Positions 55,608 through 64,000 of a stretch of 64,000 nucleotides of DNA are shown in pieces. The stretch lies in NCBI GenBank assembly GCA_907163375.1, contig CAJQUW010000879.1:1-64000 (forward strand), given 5' to 3'. The translations under genes and the position numbers were made by a program. The stretch is from Prostheceraeus crozeri (Eukaryota > Platyhelminthes > Polycladida > Euryleptidae). How positions within the stretch are numbered: the stretch's first letter is position 1; each line of letters starts with the position of its first letter. The notes under the pieces are model-generated. The model saw nothing but the letters and a program-made list of their open reading frames with translations. It was not told where the DNA came from and ran no database searches.

Positions 55608-56355
55608 GCTCCCGGGTCAGCAACAAAAGGCTCAGAACCGTGACCCGCAATTTTTCAAAAAAAGTATATGAACTTTTACTTTTATTTCATCTATCTTATA
55701 GCGATATACAGAGACTTTGTTAAAAGATTACTAATGTGAATGCACGCTGATGTAGCAAATAGCCTGCCAGTAATAATTTGATATTCGTATTGATAGTACA
55801 AGCTATATTTCGAAATGACAGACACCCAAACACGTTTCTACCAGCTCATAGGCCTATCATTGTCTCCTACACGTTTAAAAAGTTGACAAAAATATTTTAT
55901 AACATTCTGTTTTGTAAGGATTAATGCCTACTGATAATCAAAGTGAAATGGGGATCAGGTTAATGAGACATAATAATCAAATCAATATATTTAGACTGTT
56001 AATTTTTTCCTCTGGCATGCGACTAAACTGACCTTACAGTTTTCATTTGGTTATGTTAATTCAATAAAATAAATAAGTTAACAAAGTCGAGGTTTATAGA
56101 AAATTAGTTCTTCAAGAATGGAAGTATTGTGAAATTTTCCGGCATAAATGCCATGCTATACGTATTATGGCTTACCGTAATTCACGTAATATTGAAAGCG
56201 ATAGTGCACATAGTAAAAAAAATTATCATTTTTCGGAGCACAGTCACCAAATCGGTAAAAATTATGATAAAACGATCATGAATAGAAGGAATTATTCAAA
56301 TCAAATTACAAGTAGATACGGTATATTATCGAATAGGATGACTGACAGAATGACA
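55608..56355. other. AT-rich intergenic DNA
   Basis: No gene supported. Confidence 0.45.
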
Positions 56356-56358
56356 GAA

Positions 56359-56800
56359 TCAGAGGTTCTTATAATATTCAAGGGATACGCTAATGGCGTC
56401 CACCGCTTCGGGCTCCAGTTGATTTCGGATAGGGCGCATAATAGATCCGCTATTGAATGCACTGAAGTGTCTTTCAGACGCTGATGAAGAAGCTGGAATG
56501 ACATATACTGAGTGAGCTATTCTCGCAAGAGTTGTCATTGCACTTTTCCTCTCGTTCCAAAACTTCAACAGATCAAAGTGTTACGGAACAAGGTGATTTT
56601 ATGGAGTTATATTGTTGCAACTGAGTCGTAATACTTGCCGTTGTCGGACTTTCCTGAAATTCTAAGGAACGCTCACCCTGCTGGGATCTAAAACTTGAAG
56701 ATATATCCAGCTTTCTACCTTTACTTCTTTTAGATTCAGGTTCTCGAAATACACTCGAAATCGACTTTTGGCAATGTCAGAGAGCTATTTTGCGCTAGGT
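56359..56800 (-). pseudogene. hAT transposase C-terminal fragment
   Basis: Minus strand frame 56,359-56,568 reads FWNERKSAMTTLARIAHSVY followed by VIPASSSASERHFSAFNSG and RNQLEPEAVDAISV: the hAT dimerisation domain, with the diagnostic IPASSA.SER.FS box and the R..L.P..V tail. Upstream, in a shifted frame, Ser/Gln-rich text continues to about 56,800. Zinc finger and catalytic core are missing and no terminal repeats are identified. An inactive relic of a DNA transposon. Confidence 0.85.
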
Positions 56801-57439
56801 TTCGCAAGCAAGCACACGATTAATTGTTCTTGTTCATACTGATTATTCACGGTTTCATACGATCCCATTCTCATTCCTGATAGTGATAAATAAATCTATA
56901 TTTGAGATTTTTGGAAGGACTTCACTGGTGGCAATGGTCGGCACTCAGAAGATAAAATCATCTGGCATTATTGTTGCTATATGTGGGCTGGAATGAATTC
57001 TTTGATATGCATAAAATCATCCAAAATTTGATTAAATCGTTTGCAGAGTAATCTAAATGATCTATATACATAAACGTGTGACTGCCATGACCCATAGCGT
57101 GCGTATTATTAACTTCTGAATGATTTATATTTCTAATGATTTTTATAAGGTTTGCAGTTTATGCATTTACAGGGGAAAAGGCGTATTTGGTTAAAAAATA
57201 CATGCAGATACAAAGTAACTTATATGTATTTTAGCGTCCGATTAAATAGAACAGCTTTTAGATCATGTTTGAGAAAACTGATCAGTGAAAATATAACCCA
57301 CATAGTAGGTCACATTCATTATATTATAAACATTATTATAATGTTTCCAAAACTAGCCTGTAATATTTTATAAGTGTATATTTCCACTAACTAAAGACGA
57401 CAGATGTATTGTTTGCCTGAAAATGACTGACCCACACTA

Positions 57440-59500
57440 GATACGCACGGGTTGCGCGGGTCTGACTACAGACCCGTGACCCGTTTCCATCTCTGGACAT
57501 AATCCACACTGATTACCGGGTTCCAATTGGATAGCTCTGGAGAACTAATACTTGAGGGGAGGGGCTGAGGAGAACAGTCTTTAGTCTCAGCACTGACAAA
57601 AATATTGATCATCTGTTCAATGGCTTCTCCAAGTGACTTAAATTGATTGACAATAGCAATAATGGCTGAGAATCGGGATGTTTGAGTACCACGGACGTCG
57701 TTTACTGCATGCCACATTTCTGTAGATCCATTTGAGGATTTGTGAGCGGATTTTAAGCTTTTCGTTGTGGATCAAAGTTTATATTTTGTCACTCAGGTGG
57801 TGATACAAAACAAAGTCTTTAGAGCGATATGTACTCCATTTTTGATTTATCAGCATCTTTGTCAGAGGAGATATGAAAAGTTAATCTTTCGGTGTCATAA
57901 CGACAGTAGAAGAAGGAATGGTCTCAGTAAAGCAAACTTCCAGAGTCATCGAAGAAATCTCATATTTTTCGTTTAAGGATGGTGACATATCAAACATGCG
58001 TCTGAAGTTGACTGATTTAAATTTCAATAAAAATGAGGTAACACAAGATTCACGCAAATCGTAAACAGTACAATGTCTAGCACCCTCAACAGAAAGAGTC
58101 AACTTAGGGGCACAAAGGATGGTTCGATGATCGGATGTACTTGTTGAGGGTCCGATTTCTACTTCGTACAGTGGTTTTACGTTAGAGATATTAGTACCAA
58201 ATCTAACAATGCTTCTAGACACGTTGGAGAGGTAGCGACATTTGTTAAGTCAAAGGAGCAATTGAGAAAGGTTACATCGAGACGGTTGAAGTCGCCAGTG
58301 ATGAAAAGATCAAAGTCAAGATTTTCAGTCAAGATACTGTCAATTTTGTAGATCATAAATGACACCACGCTTGATGACGAGACGAGTTACATACCGTTGA
58401 CGGTGGAATATATATGCATATAAAATCAATTTAAGATTAGGAAAAACCAGCCAGATACTGTTGCTACCGATAGTTTCATCTTCAAGTTGGAAACAGGTAC
58501 GCTGAAGAGAATTTTTTACCCAAACAGAAACACCTCCTCCCAAGCGTCGTCATTTCGATCCTCGCGATGAGGAACAGTATCCGCAACCGCAACAAGATCA
58601 TCAGTGTGTTTAGGGGTAAACCATGACTCGGTGATTGCTAGAATATGCAAAGATTTTGAAGAGAAAGTTGCACGAATATGATCCATTTTGGATGATGCAT
58701 GGTTAACATTTGTTGATGGAATAATGGGTATAGGCGTTCGGTCTCCATTTAAAATCACATTTGAAAACTCGGCATCTCAGATCGGTTCTGAATTCGCCCC
58801 CGATATAATACAGCGTTTTCACCCATTGATCGACGTTCTTTAAGTTCAGTTCTCAGATTTCTATCGATTGCTTGTTGGGTTTGAGTAAGGTCAGACCTAA
58901 TGAATACCTGACTAAATTCCGAGTTCTTTAGAGTTTTGCACTGTCACAGGACCTCCTTCTTTTTCTCTAAATCGGAAAATTTCACTCTCAGTAATCGCGG
59001 GACATCGTTTCTTTTTTTGCCTATTCTAGTGCAAACAGTCTCAACACCTGAGATATTAAGGAAATCAACTATCTTTTCCAGTTCTTCCTGATTATTGGCT
59101 TTTTTCTCGTTCAGACTGCCAGAATCCTTTTCAGGTACACCAAATATTATTAGATTACTATGTCTGTTTTTTCGTATGGTTACTTCATCATCTATGCCTT
59201 GAAAATATTGTGGGAGTTTATGCCGTCACTATCGTTTATCTGTTTCTGATCGTCAGATTGAACATCGATTATCGCGGACATGGATTGTTCAATAAGCCCG
59301 ATTCGAGACAACAAACGCGTTACTTTATCATCCAATGCTTCAATTATGTGGGACACGTTAGCCATAATATCATTCTTTTGCTGATTCAAAAGAGATGTTA
59401 TTGTTTCAAGCGTTGTGTCACTATTGGGGTTTGAACCCAATACCTTTGTAGAAGGGTTCGAGCCTGATCTAGCTACACGCTGCAATAGAGTGTTCGGCAT
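57440..59500 (-). mobile_element. LINE B, 5' half (ORF1, endonuclease, start of RT ORF)
   Basis: Minus strand: ORF1 begins MPNTLLQRVARSG (59,500), with a coiled coil (SLLNQQKNDIMANVSHIIEA, DDKVTRLLSRIGLIEQ). A frameshift follows near 59,195, then an RRM-like part (NRHSNLIIFGVPEKDS, RIGKKRNDVPRLLRVKF) with a stop near 58,940. ORF2 starts with an endonuclease (ILAITESWFTP about 58,620; GGGVSVWVKN about 58,525; LFITGDFNRLD about 58,290; SDHRTIL about 58,130) and runs into the pre-RT linker (WHAVNDVRGTQTSRFSAI, 57,700). The RT core and 3' end are absent. Same broad CR1/L2 group as LINE A. Confidence 0.85.
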
Positions 59501-62129
59501 GTTTGAATAGCTTCGATCAATTCAGAGAATGGATTATTCACAAAATTGGTTTTCCGATTCAAGGCTCCAAAAAGAATAATACTTTGATCAACTTCAATAG
59601 AAGTACGTCACATGTTAGCGTCATGCATCACGTGCAGAAAATCGATAATCGAAATAATTTCGGCGAGAGGTTCCTCAGCACCGCCGTAGATAACGGCTGA
59701 TTAATATATATTAATTAATATTTGCATAGTATACTGATGAGATGCTGGCATCTTCCTATTTTCATTCACTGAAAGCCGCCATCGCTTAGGTGCCATTGTC
59801 ACGACAACGCATGGCCTCGACGCACTGCTGTTTACATTGTCCATGTCCGCTCTAGTTATATAGTCGGATATCTATAGGAAAAGCAAATGAATGCCCCAAA
59901 TTTGAAAGTTCACAGTTGTCCCAAAATTGCAGAGATTCAATAGATCTTCAGCATGTTTCAAATTGTTCTCTCTTATTCAAGCTCAGGCAAAGGTCAAACC
60001 AACCTCTTTTACTAGGAATCTTTTTCAAAATTCATTTCAATTATTTCTGCACTCATAATTCACACACATGTCTTTCAAATGGTATGTGACAGGAAAATAT
60101 GGTGATTACATTCTCACATCCATAAAATACTTCTCAGCTTTGAAAGTAACACTGTCACTCAATTATCATCAGCAGTGCACTGTTTAGCAATGCAATTGTT
60201 TTACCAAGCTATCTGATAGAGATGATAGAGAAATTGCTCATGGCTAAACAAACAAAATGCTAATAACCACGCCCAGTAGCAGTGAAATATAATTTGCATA
60301 ATTTGATTATTATCTCCTACAGCTCGGTAAACTGTGTGTTTGTCAAACTGGTTAATGCTGATGTGGAGATCATCACCAATCGTGAAATCTTTTCCAAGCA
60401 ATCGGTGCAAACATCACGAAAGAGGAAAATCAGTCGTTTTATCTCTAGAAATCCATCCGTTGTATTTTTATACATTTCCTTGAAATGTTACTTAACTAAT
60501 TATCAACGTTTGGTTTTATGTTCGCGTGAGCGAATAGCATATTTGATATCAGGAACTAGAATGTGATGTCTTTATTCCTTTCCTATCTGTCATTAACATT
60601 GCAATATTAGAAGGAATATAACTGCGGCATTAATTTCCGTGAGACACACTATTAGATAAAACGTAAATGAATTATTTCCTCTTTCATCTTGGAAAACGCT
60701 AGCATTGGTGAAGTTTCAGAGCAGATTGTGTATTTCGAATAATCCGCGCGCGCATCCAAGCTAATACGGAAATGTGAGCATGTAGATGATATTCTTAATT
60801 TCTGTATAGATTTTCTTTTGCTGTGTTATTCGTTGATTAATTTTTCTTCACATGTCCAAGCATCCGCTAGAAGGCATTGATCATATTGTCCTTTATTATA
60901 ACAATCTTCTCAATGTTCACATAGTATATCTCCTGTTACAGATGTTGGCAACCTCATTTTTCAGAGAAATCTGATAATTAAACGCAACCAACATGAAGAT
61001 AAAATCTCTTTCGTTCATGTTCTAAAAGATTTTCAAGACAATTAATTTCTAGTGAAAACAGTGAAATTCCATATGAGTAAAATAGCCAATGAAAATTCGA
61101 GAAGGAATTCTGTCATTTCCTTTAAACACAATGTGATTTACATAACGAGTGAGCTGAATTGATATGTAGCACAATAGCATGTAAGAGGAAACTTTAAGGC
61201 TTAGCATAAAATACACATGATTGTCCATCAAAACCCGTTTTAAAGGTTGAAACTCGGTGCACAATTATAGGCAATACAAAGTCTGTCTGCAAATGTAAGT
61301 AAGCCAAGTAGATGCAGCCCAAGTCGACGGTAAAAAATGTAAGCTGCTAAGCAGTGGCGGGCGTGATTCGACTTTCGCGCGATTCCGAATATTTTGAGAT
61401 TCTTCGGCTAGAATTTTGCAGTTAATCTAGCTTGCAGTATCTTTCATTTTTGGACCATTTTTCTTTAAAAGCTAGATAAATTCCATTAAAACTCATAGTC
61501 TATTTCGACTGAAATTATAATTGCGTATTAATTAATGCGAAGCTCCATTTATAAATACTTGGGAAAACAGCATAATAAATCAGAACACATAAAAAGTGGC
61601 AGACAAGGCATGAAAAGTCTTAATGATCTATTAGCAAGATTCTACTACAAATCTGCTATCATAGAAGCACTGCAAGTACTACAAGGTGACTCAATAGTCC
61701 AGTTCAAATCAAGATCACTCACTAAGTATTAGTATTACAACTATAATTTTCATAGTGTAGAAGAAGAAGCAGAAGTTTTGGATAAGCTCTCATTTGTAAA
61801 AAATCGAGTTAAATTTCCAGACAGGGCATTGAAGGTATAAGCAAAAAATTAATTTGTAGTGCTAATACTTAATGAGAAATCTTGATTTAAATCCGATTAT
61901 GACTTTTGAATAACCCTGTACATCATGTACATGCAATGTGAAATATATAATTACTATCTTTATTTCGCAGTTTTTGTTCTTTGGGTCTTTGTCAATCATA
62001 TTTTATCGAAAATTGTGGGAGAATAGGTTTTTGCTGTTTCTTCTATCAGTTCCGAAATAAGCATAATTATGCATCAATTAAATCAAACTGTTAGACTTAA
62101 AACATTTGCAAAACATTAACAATAGAGAG
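59501..62129. other. AT-rich intergenic DNA
   Basis: No gene. A palindromic TAATATATATTAATTAATAT tract lies at 59,702. Confidence 0.45.
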
Positions 62130-62132
62130 ACA

Positions 62133-62418
62133 TCCTCAGACTTGAACGATTTAAAGCACAAAAATTCTGTGACAGTCTTAGACACTGCAGTTTCGCTTTG
62201 CAAGGGTTCGTCAGTACGACTCGTAACGGTCCAAACTAGCTTAAAATATCTAGAATTGGCACTCTATAATCTGCATGATTATCAACCGCACGGCTGATAC
62301 TTTAAGATACTTTAGACAATTCCGAGCCATACTGACGAGCCGTTGTAGTGAGTTAAGCGCAGCGTCTACTGCTGCCGAGGAATCTTTGTGCCTAAATAGT
62401 TCAAGTCTGAGGACATTT
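62133..62418. repeat. Small foldback element
   Basis: CCTCAGACTTGAAC.ATTTA (62,133) is mirrored by TAAATAGTTCAAGTCTGAGG (62,399-62,418). Imperfect arms of about 110 bp share TTCGTCAGTA..ACTCG. ACAT stands on both outer sides as a possible target duplication. Confidence 0.65.
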
Positions 62419-64000
62419 TTCTATGATATGCCCAGGCGATCTGGCATTCTACAATCTTCATAATTACCAGATCTGCAAGTGCAATTGCTACCGGGTTACT
62501 TTATGTTCATAGTGTGCATGTTAAATGTAAATCAGGTATTAGTACGTATCATTATCAATGCATTTATGTGATTTCAATGCGGAGATATAACATTATTGGA
62601 AACTACTATGCTTGAGTGCCTTGACAACATGTATGATTCATGTAAATGGTGCACCTGGTTTATGCGGACGTGTTTAATGCCATGCTTCAATGTTTTGTGG
62701 TGAGCTCCCATACAGATTTCATACGGCAACTGTGTCTAGCTGTACATGATCCTAGGAACGACCACCCGCACATTGGAATTATCTCAAACGATGAAAGAGT
62801 GGATATAAACATTGCTTTTACCTCATCAAGCAAATGTCATTGAGAAGTCACATTGCAAAAAAATCGCACGAATCACTCGATTAATGGTGCGGAATCAATT
62901 AACTGCTTCCGCCACAGTGCTAAAGAAGACAACAAGCTTGGAGAAGACTTCTGCCCTCGCCGGATTCCATCTGAATCGCTGACTTCGGTTCGATTCCTGG
63001 GTCAGGCGAGTGTGGTCCGGGAATCATGGATGCTCCTGTCTTCTACTAACTTAACATTCTCTTTAGATATTCAATATATTATGCCAGACCATTGCTGTCA
63101 ATCTTTAAATCCTATGAATTGCAGTGCAGGGTAAGAAATGACGTAAATTTCATTATCTGGCTGGGATTGCAAGAATGAAAAGATATACGTGTGGTAGTGG
63201 CTCTTCGACAGCAATAAACACATAGTTTTGTTTAATGCATCATTTTCCTTTATCATGGTCGGTCGGAGGTATATTTACGAAGCGAATCAATTAAAGCAAT
63301 GTGAGAATTCTAGTCAAATTAGTCAAAAACATTGCTTTTCTGAATTTTTGTAATTTCAAGCAATGTTCGTCAATTATTCATTCCTGTTTGTTCATATCAT
63401 AGCATTGAGTATGATACACTCCAGGGTTGACTTCGACGAGTATCTGCACTTTATGAACTTCAAAGGTGAACTATTCGCATTCGCATTTGAGTGGATGCGT
63501 ATGCGGAATCTCTTTGAAGCTTGCGGACGGAAGGTGCGGTGCAAATGAGAATTTTTTATGCTTACGGTGTAGCGAACAATCGGTGTCCGAGTCACTGTCA
63601 GTACTGAAAATCTTCATATAACACATGTATACAATTCTATTACTCAATTCAGATGTATTGCCTCTCCTGAACCGTTCGCTTCGTTCACTGTTGAAACGAG
63701 GTATAACCCCTCATCGGTAGTTCACAGATTAATCCTGGCTAACACATTTAAAAGATTAAATATGACAAAGACCTTGGACAGTTTGAGACATACTAGCTTA
63801 CGTGTGTCTCTAATGAATGCGGACTTGCCAACATGCTTAATGTCATGGTGTTGCAGCTTCTCAATAAAAGGAGACAAAGAACGATAGTATATCACGTGTA
63901 TATAGTGTTTTACAAGGCTCTGCATTATCCCCTTTCCTTTTCTTCATGCGATTAACCACACTCACAGGAAAAAATAAAATTGCATTGATATCCATTCATG
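62419..64000. other. Intergenic DNA, slightly GC-richer patches
   Basis: A perfect B-box-like GGTTCGATTCC (about 62,988) lies in a GC-richer patch, but no A box or tRNA fold can be made. No gene supported. Confidence 0.4.

Noticed and set aside
54372-55650. Identical ~70-codon peptides on opposite strands
   Set aside because: They are the two arms of one foldback element, not a gene pair.
62930-63020. GGTTCGATTCC B box as a tRNA or SINE
   Set aside because: No A box at the right distance, no cloverleaf and no second copy in the window.
1-64000. CRISPR arrays, operons, ribosome-binding sites
   Set aside because: Introns, TATA boxes, AATAAA signals and LINE/SINE content show a eukaryotic nuclear genome; no regularly spaced repeats.

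Overview
The window looks like nuclear DNA of an invertebrate animal. It is AT-rich and gene-poor, with GT-AG introns, TATA boxes, AATAAA signals, tRNA-derived SINEs, CR1/L2-like LINEs, a Penelope-like element and a hAT remnant. Two large Polinton/Maverick-type elements dominate it. A marine lophotrochozoan or deuterostome would fit, but the sequence alone does not name a species. I found no convincing host protein-coding gene, tRNA, rRNA or CRISPR array. Everything here is read by eye, without database searches.

Layout. 1-10,178: right-hand part of Polinton copy 1, whose left end is outside the window. It carries, mostly on the minus strand, a zinc-finger/protein-primed family B DNA polymerase (235-4,052), two small orphan genes (5,823-6,077 and 6,344-6,610), a zinc-finger/coiled-coil gene (6,908-8,086), one plus-strand orphan gene (4,434-4,862) and a repeat-rich terminus. 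It seems to have landed in the C-terminal end of a Penelope-like ORF (10,185-10,310). 10.3-28.1 kb: mostly featureless, with two SINEs, a Penelope-like GIY-YIG fragment between inverted arms (20,848-21,915) and a 191-bp direct duplication (13.8 and 18.1 kb). 28,337-28,983 and 45,024-47,440: one minus-strand LINE split by Polinton copy 2. 28,984-45,023: complete Polinton copy 2, 16,040 bp, with 560-bp terminal inverted repeats, AG...CT ends and a 6-bp target duplication with one mismatch. 47.8-64 kb: foldback/MITE-like palindromes, a hAT C-terminal fragment (56.4 kb) and a 5' LINE segment (57.4-59.5 kb).

Copy 2 runs like a linear viral genome. A rightward arm (coiled-coil gene, polymerase) meets a leftward arm that encodes a TATA-binding-protein-like protein, a zinc-ribbon plus DEDDh-type exonuclease, a family of three paralogues of unknown function, a second family with a shared amphipathic helix, and a proline-rich acidic protein. 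I could not find an integrase, packaging ATPase, protease or capsid gene in it. It is a fossil with several broken genes, although its two terminal repeats are almost identical.

The two most unusual signals are (1) a TBP-like gene inside a Polinton, and (2) a short hairpin 20-35 bases after the stop codon (or in the spliced last exon) of several genes in both copies. In its best copies this hairpin has the architecture of the replication-dependent histone mRNA 3' stem-loop. Together they suggest an element family with its own transcription-initiation factor and possibly histone-like 3' ends for some transcripts. Both are inferences from sequence pattern.
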